Made by a program: the position numbers and the translations under genes
Shown here: piece after piece, positions 25,660 to 34,103 of the stretch
Layout of the letters: each line of letters opens with the position of its first letter
Position numbering within the stretch: position 1 is the first letter of the stretch
Notes under the pieces: generated by a model
Told to the model about the DNA's origin: nothing
The model's database searches: none
What the model saw: the letters and a program-made list of their open reading frames with translations, nothing else
Origin: RHLJ01 sp965601955
Lineage (GTDB): Bacteria; Bacteroidota; Rhodothermia; Balneolales; Balneolaceae
Length of the DNA: 64,000 nt
NCBI GenBank assembly: GCA_965601955.1
Contig: OZ271855.1
Coordinates: 868,001 to 932,000 of the forward strand
Direction of reading: 5' to 3'

Positions 25660-26598
25660 TTATTCAGCAGCTAATTCTGCTTCGCTCGCTATAAACCCAA
25701 ACGAAGCCCAGCTTTGTCCTTCAATCACCTGATTCCAAATTTCCGAAGCCCGCTCGGTTCTTCCATTCATGAAGTGCCAATTACCGATTCCATAGCCGAT
25801 AGTAGCATTACTTAGTGCATCAGAGCCTTCATCAAGAAGTAATTCGGGTTCGAATTCAGATTTGAAGACCAGAAGAAGTTTCAAATAGCTGTCATTCTCA
25901 ATAATGTCCATATCCGAGTGAATGGGTTCGATGATTTGTCCGGCAAGTTCATCTTTCCCACCTCTTTTAAGCGACATGTAATACCAGTACACAGCGGCAA
26001 CTAACATATCATCATTGGTACTGGCCATGATGCATTTCTCATATGCTTTTTGAGCTTTTTCAAAGTCTCCGGTTAAATAATAAGCCAGCCCAAGATGGTA
26101 CCAGGTATTGGTATGCAAAGAACTCCGTGGCATATTTAAGGCATTGGGCAATCCATCGGGTTCTACGATATCTTCAGTGCCTTTTATGAGTTCTCCAGCT
26201 TTTTCAAAATCCTGGATGGCATGAACGAAAGCTCGTAATGTGATATACCGGTGCCCGCGATGACGGAGAAGCTGAGGCTCTTCTGGATGCAGCTCAATTC
26301 CTTTGGAATACACATCAATAGATTGTTGGTATTCTGACAGGTAAGCAAGCCTTCTGCCGTACCAAATAATGTTCTCTACATCAGTTGAATCAGCTTTATA
26401 GTCTTCACCCGCTTCAACAAGATTTTTGATAAATACAGCCCGGATACTATCCCCTAATACAGGCGCTCTTAGTGAATCACCTAATAAAGAAACAGCCTGT
26501 ACAGAACTGCTCTGCGGAATGGACAGGTAATCAGGTTCGGGAAGCTGCTGACAAGAAATTAGGAATCCAAATAAGCCAATGATGTAAGCTAGTTTCAT
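25660..26598 (-). CDS. TPR-repeat lipoprotein
   Basis: About 312 aa. The start at 26598 gives a lipoprotein signal (MKLAYIIGLFGFLISC, lipobox LISC). An upstream in-frame ATG at 26700 would translate part of the palindromic repeat at 26628-26759 and is rejected. Tetratricopeptide units are visible around AYLSEYQQSIDVYSKGIELH, QLLRHRGHRYITLRAFVHAI and YHLGLAYYLTGDFEKAQKAY. It is a periplasmic or outer-membrane-anchored scaffold of unknown partner. A 3' fragment of a paralogue survives at 22537-22601. It ends 8 bp from the convergent permease stop. Confidence 0.85.
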   Translation of the reverse strand: MKLAYIIGLFGFLISCQQLPEPDYLSIPQSSSVQAVSLLGDSLRAPVLGDSIRAVFIKNLVEAGEDYKADSTDVENIIWYGRRLAYLSEYQQSIDVYSKGIELHPEEPQLLRHRGHRYITLRAFVHAIQDFEKAGELIKGTEDIVEPDGLPNALNMPRSSLHTNTWYHLGLAYYLTGDFEKAQKAYEKCIMASTNDDMLVAAVYWYYMSLKRGGKDELAGQIIEPIHSDMDIIENDSYLKLLLVFKSEFEPELLLDEGSDALSNATIGYGIGNWHFMNGRTERASEIWNQVIEGQSWASFGFIASEAELAAE

Positions 26599-26627
26599 AG
26601 TCTGATAATTCAGTTCTTTAACAATCT

Positions 26628-26759
26628 TTGCGAGAAGGCTCGGGTGATTTGTCCTGTCTCTATCTAGTATCGACGAGGCAATCTTTCTGAACAACTTCAA
26701 ACCGGAGATTGCTTCGTCGTATACAATCTAGCTTTTCACCCTTACTATACTCCTCGCAA
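26628..26759. repeat. 132-bp imperfect palindromic repeat element
   Basis: Three sets of arms are nested around one centre: TTGCGAGAAG (26628) with CTCCTCGCAA (26750); GGGTGA (26642) with TCACCC (26736); and CGACGAGGCAATCT (26671) with AGATTGCTTCGTCG (26706). It resembles the widespread TCATTGCGAGGAG/GAAGCAATCT intergenic repeats found in many bacterial phyla. It lies between the TPR lipoprotein and the M28 peptidase and could fold into a long hairpin in RNA. Confidence 0.8.
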
Positions 26760-26768
26760 TGACAGAAA

Positions 26769-28040
26769 TTACAGTTGCAAATCCATCGTCATTTCTTCAC
26801 CATCTCTCAAAATAGTAATAGTGGTAAGCTGGCCTTTTTTCAACTTATTTAAGGCGCCCATGTACCCATAAATATCTTCCAGTTCTTCTCCAGCTAACCC
26901 GACAATAACATCACCATCTTGTAAACCGGCGTTAGCTGCCGGTCCATTTGGACTAGTACCTGAAATCCTCATCCCCTTACCTTCATATCCATAATCAGGA
27001 AGTACACCAAGGGTTGGGCCTTCCAGCCTCATGCTTCTTCTTTGCTCACCCGGAGCTTCAACAAACTCAAGTTCCGCTTTGTCCATTTCATCGAGTTGAA
27101 CCATAACACGAACAAGGTGGTGCAACGCTAGTGCGGTTCCATTAAAGTTGATGTATTCAGTATCATCAGCAGGGTGATGGTAGTCAGAATGTGTTCCAGT
27201 GAAGTAATGAAGAGCAGGGATATTCTTGTAATAGAAACTGGTATGATCACTTGCCCCTGTTCCGTCTGTTACTTTATCTAAATTTAGATTGCCTGTGTTA
27301 GCCGAATCTAAAATAGCTTCCCATTTTTCAGTTGTTCCAACTCCAAAAATAGTGAGCTTGTTCTCTTCCATTCGGCCGATCATATCCAAATTGATCATAG
27401 CTATTACATTTTCCAGATCAATCGTTGGTTCTTCTACATAGTGAGCGGAGCCGAGTAAACCCATTTCCTCCCCGGAAAAAGCTAGGAAGAGAATATCCTT
27501 TTGGGGGCGATGCTCAGAAAAGTATTGAGCCAACTCAAGAATACCTGAAGTACCCGAAGCGTTGTCATCTGCTCCATTATGAACTCGAGGTTCCTCTCCC
27601 CTGTACCGGGAACCAAACTCTCCATAACCAACATGATCGTAATGGGCTCCAACAACGATAATTTCATCACTATCCCCATTTCCACGAAGAATACCCGCTA
27701 CATTTTTCGAAAGTCTCTTTTCTCCAGCTGTGGTATCGGTTGAATGAGGGTTCCGAAGTAGTGCCGTATTAATCGTGAATTCCTGGAAAAAAGTGCGATC
27801 ATCACCTGCTGGTTCCAGTCCAAAATCTCTAAAATAGTCCGCAATATAGTTAGCTGCCGTTGCTTCACTTGCGGTTCCTGCTTCCCTTCCTTCTAATTCA
27901 TCTGATGCCAAAAAAGTGATGTGAACCTCAATATCTTCAGGAGATATATTTACAGAAAGATTCTGATTGGTCTGATTCTGAGTATTATCGCAGGCAAGAA
28001 AAATGAACAGGAAAGCAAGAGAACAAGTAGAGAATTTCAT
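26769..28040 (-). CDS. M28-family aminopeptidase with PDZ domain, lipoprotein
   Basis: 423 aa. A lipobox (FLACD) anchors it. The metallopeptidase domain (about 40-320) has the M28 metal and catalytic residues: VGAHYDHVGYG (His, Asp), HNGADDNASGTSG (bridging Asp), LAFSGEEMGLLGS (Glu-Glu), MINLDMIGRM (Asp) and THSDYHHPADD (His). The C-terminal PDZ domain (about 335-423: GMRISGTSPNGPAANAGLQD, GDVIVGLAGEELED) probably guides substrates. It removes N-terminal residues from peptides in the envelope. It has no neighbours on its strand within the transcript and faces away from the TPP-regulated receptor. Confidence 0.92.
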   Translation of the reverse strand: MKFSTCSLAFLFIFLACDNTQNQTNQNLSVNISPEDIEVHITFLASDELEGREAGTASEATAANYIADYFRDFGLEPAGDDRTFFQEFTINTALLRNPHSTDTTAGEKRLSKNVAGILRGNGDSDEIIVVGAHYDHVGYGEFGSRYRGEEPRVHNGADDNASGTSGILELAQYFSEHRPQKDILFLAFSGEEMGLLGSAHYVEEPTIDLENVIAMINLDMIGRMEENKLTIFGVGTTEKWEAILDSANTGNLNLDKVTDGTGASDHTSFYYKNIPALHYFTGTHSDYHHPADDTEYINFNGTALALHHLVRVMVQLDEMDKAELEFVEAPGEQRRSMRLEGPTLGVLPDYGYEGKGMRISGTSPNGPAANAGLQDGDVIVGLAGEELEDIYGYMGALNKLKKGQLTTITILRDGEEMTMDLQL

Positions 28041-28157
28041 GGATTGACAAATAAAATTTTAAATAGAGTGGAAAGGTAAGGAGGAATATGTGAATTAGGA
28101 ATAAAGAATAAGCTATTTCCCAATTCTCAATTCCCAATTTTTCCTTACCTTTATCGC

Positions 28158-28245
28158 CACGGTTAGGGGTGCCTTTCCAACCAGGATTGGCTGAGATTAT
28201 ACCCTACAACCTGATCCGGATAATACCGGCGGAGGGAAACCAGTG
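28158..28245 (+). promoter_or_regulatory. TPP riboswitch (THI element)
   Basis: Conserved core present in order: GGGGTGCC (28167), GGCTGAGAT (28189), ATACCC, then AACCTGATCCGGATAATACC and GGCGGAGGGAA. P1 closes CAC-GGTT (28158-28164) on AACC-a-GTG (28238-28245). TACCTTTA at 28146-28153 is a likely -7 box, so the transcript starts just before the aptamer. The receptor gene follows after about 55 nt. The aptamer class binds thiamine pyrophosphate, which here should lower expression of the receptor. Confidence 0.97.
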
Positions 28246-28266
28246 CTTTTCGCAACTTTGTTTACC

Positions 28267-28298
28267 TCCTCCATTAACCTAAACACTTAATTGGAGGA
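28267..28298 (+). promoter_or_regulatory. Shine-Dalgarno-sequestering hairpin of the TPP riboswitch
   Basis: TCCTCC-A-TTAA (28267-28277) pairs with TTAA-t-T-GGAGGA (28287-28298), 11 pairs with one bulge. This buries the GGAGG of the receptor gene. The same CCTCC (28268-28272) could instead pair with GGAGG in the aptamer (28231-28235) when TPP is absent, freeing the start. That switch is inferred from complementarity. Confidence 0.75.
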
Positions 28299-28301
28299 AT
28301 G

Positions 28302-30701
28302 ATGTTTTCAAAAACATTTATTTCTAAGCCGTTTCTTACGGTGATATTTTCATTATTTATTTACACGTTTACATCCGCGCAAACCATTACAGGTTTTGTA
28401 TACGATATAGAAACCAGAGAACCCTTAGCTGGGGCTAATATCCTTCAAATTGATACCCAAAATGGTACTTCGTCAAATACTGAAGGATATTTTGAATTAG
28501 AATTGATTGATTCGCAATCCAATGCGATTCAAATCTCATTTCTAGGCTTTAAAACGCAAACGATTGAATTGGCGGACAAAGAAACTCCACTAGAAATCTA
28601 TATGGAGTATGGAGTTGCCTCTCCTTTTTCAGGTTTAATTGTTCAGGCTACCCGGGTGGATGAAAGCACACCATTCACATTTACGAATATAAGCAAAGAG
28701 GAACTTGAGGAGCGTAATCTTGGTCAGGATGTCCCTTTCCTCTTAAATCTAGCCCCGTCTGTAGTTACAACTTCTGATGCGGGAGCAGGAATTGGTTATA
28801 CCGGTATCAGAATCCGCGGTGTAGACCCGGCCCGAATTAATGTAACTATCAATGGAATCCCGGTTAATGATGCCGAGTCGCATGGCGTATTTTGGGTAGA
28901 TTTACCTGATATCGCTTCTTCCATCGAAAATATTCAAATCCAGCGTGGAGTGGGCACTTCTACAAATGGAGCAGCAGCTTTTGGGGGATCTATTAACCTT
29001 CAAACCAATACATCCCGAATAGATGCTTTCGCAGAAGTGAACACGGGAGTAGGTTCATTTAACACCAGAAAAGCTAATATTCAGCTTGGTTCTGGGCTAA
29101 TGGAAAATGGATGGATGTTCGAAGGAAGATTATCGAAAATTCTTTCCGATGGATTTATCGATCGTGCGAGTGCTGATCTGAATTCTTTTTACCTGTCTGG
29201 CTCAAAGCGAGGGGAAAAGAGTATTTTGAGGGCGGATGTATTTTCAGGAAAGGAGATTACCTATCAAGCCTGGTATGGGGTTGAGCAAAGCGTACTCGAA
29301 AGTGGTAATCGAACATTTAACGAAGCCGGTACCGAGAAAAGTGGTGACCCGTATGAAAATCAGGTAGATAATTATCGGCAGGATTACTACCAGTTGCATT
29401 ACTCTTATGAGTTAGCAAGTAATTGGGTGGCTAATGCCTCACTACACTACACCAAGGGGCAGGGCTATTTTGAAGAGTATAAAGCTGATGAAACCCTGGG
29501 CGATTATGGAATAACAATTACGGGGCCCGGGCCCGCTACTTCTGATTTAGTACGCCGCAGATGGTTGGATAATGATTTTTATGGCGGAGTGTTTTCTTCG
29601 AAATATAGAAGCGCAGACTGGGATTTAACTGTTGGAGGAGGAATACATCAATATGACGGTGCCCATTTTGGAGAAGTAATATGGGCTCGTTTTGCAGGAG
29701 ACAGTGAAACGGAAGATCGTTACTATGATAATGACGCTGATAAACTGGATATGAACCTGTATGCCAAATTCAATTATCTCCTGGGCACAAATTTCAACGC
29801 TTACCTGGATGCCCAGGTCCGAACAATCAACTATGACTTCTTCGGAAATGACGGTACCGGTCAACTAGCAATAGATCAGAGTGATAAGCTCACCTTCTTC
29901 AATCCTAAAGCAGGCCTGGTATACCGGAATTATGAAGGCGACCGGGCATTTGTTTCTTTTGGTGTAGCCAATAAAGAGCCTACCAGAAATGAGTATGTAG
30001 ATTCTACACCAAATAGTCGACCTGAACATGAGACACTATATAATGTGGAAGCTGGATATACCAAAGAGCTGGACAAACTTGTACTAGGTTTAAGTACCTA
30101 TGGTATGTTTTACCAAAACCAGCTGGTGCTTACCGGACAGGTGAATGATGTTGGGGCATATATCAGGGATAATGTAGACCGAAGTTATCGAATAGGGGTC
30201 GAGCTTGAAGGAGCAGTTCAGATTAACGATCAGCTTCAATGGGCACTAAATGCTACCTTCAGCCAGAATAAAATCGATGAGATATCCGAATTTATTGACG
30301 ACTTTGATAATGGAGGTCAGGTAGAGAGAGCTTTTAGCGATACAGATATTTCTTTTTCCCCAAATGTAATTTCAAATTCTGTTCTAAGCTTTACTAATTC
30401 AGGATTTGTAGCAGAACTATCTTCCAAATACGTTTCTCGTCAGTATCTGGATAATACCCAGGATACTGATCGATCAATCGATCCCTATTTCGTGAATGAT
30501 CTCAGGCTCAGTTATACGCTTGATCGTTTCGAGCTTACCGAATCGATTACTGGAACTTTGTTAGTAAATAATATTCTCGATACCGAGTATGAAACAAATG
30601 GATATACCTTTGGTTTTTTTGCAGGAGGAGAGCAACGGTTCAATTATTTTTATCCACAAGCAGGAAGGAATTTCTTGTTTCAGATAAAATGGGAATTCTG
30701 A
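28302..30701 (+). CDS. TPP-regulated TonB-dependent outer-membrane receptor (Omr1-like)
   Basis: About 799 aa. The second of two tandem ATGs (28299, 28302) is preferred because it is better spaced from GGAGG at 28293. After a signal peptide come a carboxypeptidase-regulatory-like domain (ITGFVYDIETREPLAGANIL), the TonB-receptor plug (LAPSVVTTSDAGAGIGYTGI, GTSTNGAAAFGGSINLQTNT) and a 22-strand-type barrel ending FLFQIKWEF with the terminal Phe. Control by the TPP riboswitch points to uptake of thiamine or its precursor, as known for thiamin-regulated receptors in Bacteroidota. No inner-membrane thiamine transporter (pnuT) or thi gene follows; a terminator closes the gene. Confidence 0.92.
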   Translation: MFSKTFISKPFLTVIFSLFIYTFTSAQTITGFVYDIETREPLAGANILQIDTQNGTSSNTEGYFELELIDSQSNAIQISFLGFKTQTIELADKETPLEIYMEYGVASPFSGLIVQATRVDESTPFTFTNISKEELEERNLGQDVPFLLNLAPSVVTTSDAGAGIGYTGIRIRGVDPARINVTINGIPVNDAESHGVFWVDLPDIASSIENIQIQRGVGTSTNGAAAFGGSINLQTNTSRIDAFAEVNTGVGSFNTRKANIQLGSGLMENGWMFEGRLSKILSDGFIDRASADLNSFYLSGSKRGEKSILRADVFSGKEITYQAWYGVEQSVLESGNRTFNEAGTEKSGDPYENQVDNYRQDYYQLHYSYELASNWVANASLHYTKGQGYFEEYKADETLGDYGITITGPGPATSDLVRRRWLDNDFYGGVFSSKYRSADWDLTVGGGIHQYDGAHFGEVIWARFAGDSETEDRYYDNDADKLDMNLYAKFNYLLGTNFNAYLDAQVRTINYDFFGNDGTGQLAIDQSDKLTFFNPKAGLVYRNYEGDRAFVSFGVANKEPTRNEYVDSTPNSRPEHETLYNVEAGYTKELDKLVLGLSTYGMFYQNQLVLTGQVNDVGAYIRDNVDRSYRIGVELEGAVQINDQLQWALNATFSQNKIDEISEFIDDFDNGGQVERAFSDTDISFSPNVISNSVLSFTNSGFVAELSSKYVSRQYLDNTQDTDRSIDPYFVNDLRLSYTLDRFELTESITGTLLVNNILDTEYETNGYTFGFFAGGEQRFNYFYPQAGRNFLFQIKWEF

Positions 30702-30710
30702 TTAAGGCAA

Positions 30711-30737
30711 AAGGCGGTCAGTTGATCGCCTTTTTTA
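30711..30737 (+). terminator. Rho-independent terminator after the TPP-regulated receptor
   Basis: AAGGCGGTCA (30711-30720) pairs with TGATCGCCTT (30723-30732), with one G-T pair, and a T-run follows. It starts 9 bp past the stop. Confidence 0.88.
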
Positions 30738-30835
30738 TTTGATGCTATTTCTCATCCCAGTTTTGCGGTCGCTATTCAGGTTTTAAATAGCGAAACATTT
30801 TCTAACAAAAATTAACGAGTCTTTTCGGCTCATCC

Positions 30836-30981
30836 CTCGTCACATTAAGAGTGATACTAAACAGTTGGATATTGCGGTTATATAAGAAGCGCAATAAAAA
30901 CTTTTAGATAGGTGTGCTTGTGATCAGGAGCGTATCGGGCTTGGAAAGTCCTTTATCAATATTTAACAGCTACTCGTCACA
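30836..30981. promoter_or_regulatory. Intergenic region with two CTCGTCACA motifs ahead of the kinase operon
   Basis: The 328-bp gap between the receptor terminator and the kinase operon holds no ORF of interest. The 9-mer CTCGTCACA occurs at 30836 and 30973, and again at 34006 ahead of susC. It may be a shared operator of the LytTR system encoded here. TCTTTTCGGCTC at 30820-30831 is the exact inverse of 31038-31049, at the start of the first kinase gene. The biological meaning of either feature is not established. Confidence 0.35.
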
Positions 30982-31029
30982 AAAAATGCGCTGAAAGAAT
31001 AGCAAAGCGGCATATTTCTTTTTATTAAT

Positions 31030-32109
31030 ATGTTAACGAGCCGAAAAGATTATATAGTTGTAGCCCTAGCCGCTGCTGTATTTACCATATACAATGCAGT
31101 ACTAACCAGCTTGGTAGTAACCAGCTTCGATAATGTCGACTTTGGATACATAGGGGTATTTCTGGTTGAGGGACTTGCGTTCCTCCCATTAGGAATATCA
31201 CTTCTTCTTATTCTTTGGCTTAGCAGGAGGAGGCCTGAATTTTTCTCCATTTTAAATGTGAGGACCTTTCTGCTGCATATGCTTTTTTCAGGCTTCCTGT
31301 TTGTAATCCATGCTATTTGGCAGGTGTTTATAAATTCTATTTTTTTTGGTACAGAGTTCAGTTATATAAGGGTTGAAAGAGATTTCATGGCCTTCCTGGA
31401 AATGCGCTATTTATGCTATATAACCATGATCGGGTTAGCGGGAGGTTTGATAAAGGCAAGAGAACATAGTGAGGAAACGGTGAAAGAGTCTGAATTAAGG
31501 CTTGAGCTACAACGGGCAAAAATGAGTGAGTTAGAACTGAAACTGAACCCGGAAATCATCTATCCCAACCTGCTTTATATCAAGGAAAAGACAAAAGAAA
31601 ACCCTGCACTCGCCTCCCAAATGGTGATTTCAATGGCAGGATTGCTAAGAAAACTAGTGGATAATATGGAGAGGGGATATAATCCATTAATGGAGGAGAC
31701 GAAGCTATTCGAGCTTTATTCTGAGATTTTGAAGTTGAGAAAAGAGGCGCTTCTTAATATCAAAACGAATGTGAGTAAACTACAAGTGGATGAAAAAGTA
31801 CCACCAATTATTCTTCTTATACCGTTGATAGAAGAATTGATTTTCGGGAAGTATACCGCCTACCTAAATGGATTCGATACCCTTGCTTACCAGGCTACCA
31901 AAATCGATAAAAAGAGGCTCACTGTTGAACTAAGGGTTGAACCCATATCTACCACTGAGGGTTTGCTTGAGTTTTTGGAAAAAGAGCCATTCACCAAAGT
32001 AATAGAGGCAAACCTGAGCCAATTAAACAGGGATAGCAAATTCCATACTTATATAGAGGGTCAGGCTCTTATACTGGCAATAAGCTCAAAACGAGAGGAG
32101 AAAGAATGA
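31030..32109 (+). CDS. Degenerate LytS-type histidine kinase (pseudokinase)
   Basis: 359 aa. Four transmembrane helices (about 8-145) lead through a coiled coil (ELRLELQRAKMSELELKL) to a LytS-like kinase region. The phosphoacceptor position, LKPHFLFNTL in the next gene, reads LNPEIIYPNLL, so the His is Glu (near residue 174). The ATPase N-box, LIQPLVENSIKHG in the neighbour, reads LIPLIEELIFGKY, lacking the Asn and the Lys-His pair. No G-box is present. It overlaps the canonical kinase by 4 bp (ATGA). It is likely a catalytically dead partner that forms heterodimers with, or senses for, the downstream kinase. Confidence 0.8.
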   Translation: MLTSRKDYIVVALAAAVFTIYNAVLTSLVVTSFDNVDFGYIGVFLVEGLAFLPLGISLLLILWLSRRRPEFFSILNVRTFLLHMLFSGFLFVIHAIWQVFINSIFFGTEFSYIRVERDFMAFLEMRYLCYITMIGLAGGLIKAREHSEETVKESELRLELQRAKMSELELKLNPEIIYPNLLYIKEKTKENPALASQMVISMAGLLRKLVDNMERGYNPLMEETKLFELYSEILKLRKEALLNIKTNVSKLQVDEKVPPIILLIPLIEELIFGKYTAYLNGFDTLAYQATKIDKKRLTVELRVEPISTTEGLLEFLEKEPFTKVIEANLSQLNRDSKFHTYIEGQALILAISSKREEKE

Positions 32110-33236
32110 TCTTATTAAGGGAACTGACTTATATAAAAGAGATAAGAAAGGGGCTAATACTCCTGGCTGGAATTTTTCTGCTGCTTGTCTTCGTTGTGAA
32201 CTTCTATTTTATCGATCAGTTTCAAAACTCTTCTTTTCAAAGAGTGATTATGTACACGATGTTGTATGTACTTATCCCTGTTCTCTTTTTCCCAGTAATC
32301 GTCCTCATCTCCTCCAGGTTTTCACTATTTAAAAGCTTTAAATATATAGCTATTCATTTCTTACTAAGCCTCATTTATGTAGCAGTATTTACGTTTATGG
32401 TTCAGTTTTTGAGATCCGCTATTGATGGCTATAATTTTTTCTCGGGAGGGCTAGAGGTCGTAGTAAGTGTATTAAGGAGGCAGTTCATCGTCTCAGGGTC
32501 AATGGCTTTTTTGCTTTATTGGGGGATTGCCACACTTTCTGGTATGCAGGATTACTACGAAGATTTAGCCGAAACAACAGAGCGAACCAATAAACTGGAG
32601 GCTCAGCTAAATAACGCTACACTATCTGCGCTAAAAGCTCAGTTAAAGCCTCATTTTTTGTTTAACACGTTGAATATGGTGGATTTTCTAATCCACTCAA
32701 ATCCGAGTAAAGCTATTAGTACCCTGGACAGGTTGGAGGAATTGATCAAGAGTACCTTTGATCAAAATAGGCCTAACTCCTGCACCATTGAAGCGGAGAT
32801 CGACTTTCTTGAAAAGTACCTGAATATTGAGAAGTCCAGGTTTCAGGAACGCCTGTCGCTGAGGCTCGATATCAAAGAAGAAACAAAATCTGCGAAAATA
32901 CCTTGTTACCTAATCCAACCCCTTGTAGAAAATTCCATAAAGCATGGGGTAGGTAAATCAATTAAGAAATGCACCATCATCATCTCCACCTACTCAGAAG
33001 GGGAGTACCTTTGCATAAAGGTTAGAGATGATGGAATTGAACAATCACAAGAGAGCGAACTAAAAAAATCGAAATGGGGGGTAGGGCTGAAGAATATCCA
33101 GGAACGTCTCATGATCTATTATGGAGAGTCGGGCGTTCTTAGAATCACATTTCCCGAAGAAGGGGGATGTGTCTCACTCATTAAAATTCCCAGGAATAAG
33201 CTCACGAAGGATGATAAAAACAATAATAGTAGATGA
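32106..33236 (+). CDS. LytS-family sensor histidine kinase
   Basis: 376 aa. Four transmembrane helices (about 15-150) precede the kinase core. The phosphoacceptor is in LKPHFLFNTLNMVDF (His near 182). The ATPase motifs are YLIQPLVENSIKHG (N-box), KVRDDG (G1) and KWGVGLKNIQERLMIYYG (G2). It phosphorylates a LytTR response regulator, which is encoded next and overlaps its 3' end by 26 bp. It also overlaps the pseudokinase in front. The signal is unknown; the SusCD operon downstream suggests an outside nutrient or polymer. Confidence 0.92.
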   Translation: MILLRELTYIKEIRKGLILLAGIFLLLVFVVNFYFIDQFQNSSFQRVIMYTMLYVLIPVLFFPVIVLISSRFSLFKSFKYIAIHFLLSLIYVAVFTFMVQFLRSAIDGYNFFSGGLEVVVSVLRRQFIVSGSMAFLLYWGIATLSGMQDYYEDLAETTERTNKLEAQLNNATLSALKAQLKPHFLFNTLNMVDFLIHSNPSKAISTLDRLEELIKSTFDQNRPNSCTIEAEIDFLEKYLNIEKSRFQERLSLRLDIKEETKSAKIPCYLIQPLVENSIKHGVGKSIKKCTIIISTYSEGEYLCIKVRDDGIEQSQESELKKSKWGVGLKNIQERLMIYYGESGVLRITFPEEGGCVSLIKIPRNKLTKDDKNNNSR

Positions 33237-33960
33237 TGAAGACCATGCACGCAACCGATTAAAATACATGCTCAGCAAAGAGCAAAACCTGAGTGTTATT
33301 AAGGTCTGTAAGAATGGAATAGAGGCTATTGAGTCGATAGAAAAAGAACGCCCTGATTTACTTTTTCTCGACATCGAGATGCCGGAACTAAATGGATTTG
33401 ATGTCCTGAATAACCTTAGCGCAGCTTCGCTCCCTATGGTCATTTTTGTCACAGCATTTAGCGAATACGCAGTGAAGGCTTTTGAAATTAATGCACTGGA
33501 TTATATTCATAAGCCTTTTGACAAGGATCGCCTGTCTCTTGCGCTAACCAAAGTAGAAGAACGAATAAGGAACAATTCCGGAGAAAAGGTCACTCAAAGA
33601 TTGGAGGAGTTTCTTCTAGAAAGAACCCAGGGAGAAACGGACCTGGGCAGGTTTGTCTTAAAAAGCGGAGGCAGCATATATATTGTTCAATCCAAGGATA
33701 TTCTTTGGGTAGAAGCCTCCGGAAATTACGTTCATATAATCACGGAAAAGAAGAAACATCTACACCGCACAACCATGAGCGGAATGCTGAAAAGGTTAAA
33801 CAGAACCAGGTTCTTCCAGATACATCGTTCAACGATAGTGAACCTGGATTTTGTCGATCATATAGAAGAGTGGTCGTATGGCGATTACAAAGTAGTTATG
33901 AAAAATGGAGAGGAGTTAAAAATGAGTCGTAATTATAAAGAACTTATCCAGAATATTTAA
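33211..33960 (+). CDS. LytTR-family response regulator
   Basis: 249 aa from the ATG at 33211 (MIKTIIVDDEDHARNRLKYM). The frame is open upstream to 33121, but the receiver fold starts here. The receiver has the acidic pair Asp8/Asp9, phosphoacceptor Asp54 (LLFLDIEMPELNG), Thr/Ser switch (FVTAFSEYAVKAF) and Lys in YIHKPFDKDR. The LytTR domain (about 145-245) has SKDILWVEASGNYVHI and RFFQIHRSTIVNLDFVDHIE, followed by ELKMSRNYKELI. It likely controls the SusC gene 143 bp downstream and perhaps its own operon. Confidence 0.93.
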   Translation: MIKTIIVDDEDHARNRLKYMLSKEQNLSVIKVCKNGIEAIESIEKERPDLLFLDIEMPELNGFDVLNNLSAASLPMVIFVTAFSEYAVKAFEINALDYIHKPFDKDRLSLALTKVEERIRNNSGEKVTQRLEEFLLERTQGETDLGRFVLKSGGSIYIVQSKDILWVEASGNYVHIITEKKKHLHRTTMSGMLKRLNRTRFFQIHRSTIVNLDFVDHIEEWSYGDYKVVMKNGEELKMSRNYKELIQNI

Positions 33961-34005
33961 CGGATTCGAACCCATGATGTAGCGCCTTATCCCCTCATAT
34001 CTCTG

Positions 34006-34014
34006 CTCGTCACA
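34006..34014. promoter_or_regulatory. CTCGTCACA motif upstream of susC
   Basis: Third copy of the 9-mer found twice ahead of the kinase operon. It lies 90 bp before the susC-like ATG. A 6-bp-arm palindrome, GTGCTT-TT-AAGCAC (34026-34039), follows. It could be a LytTR target; the usual 21-bp spaced pair is not obvious here. Confidence 0.35.
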
Positions 34015-34103
34015 TTTCTTTTCAAGTGCTTTTAAGCACCTCTAATATTCAAAATGGTACGCCTTAAAACGGCGATAACTTTTTAACAATAGTAGAGGAA
34101 ATT

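Noticed and set aside
26599..26700. 34-codon N-terminal extension of the TPR lipoprotein
   Set aside because: It translates part of a palindromic repeat and would hide the lipoprotein signal peptide that begins at 26598.
30820..31049. 12-bp inverted match TCTTTTCGGCTC / GAGCCGAAAAGA treated as an invertible promoter
   Set aside because: Arms are short, no recombinase is nearby, and one arm lies in coding sequence; chance cannot be excluded.
33960..33986. tRNA-like T-arm sequence (GGATTCGAACCC) after the LytTR regulator
   Set aside because: No acceptor, D or anticodon arms can be built around it on either strand; the motif is short and self-complementary.
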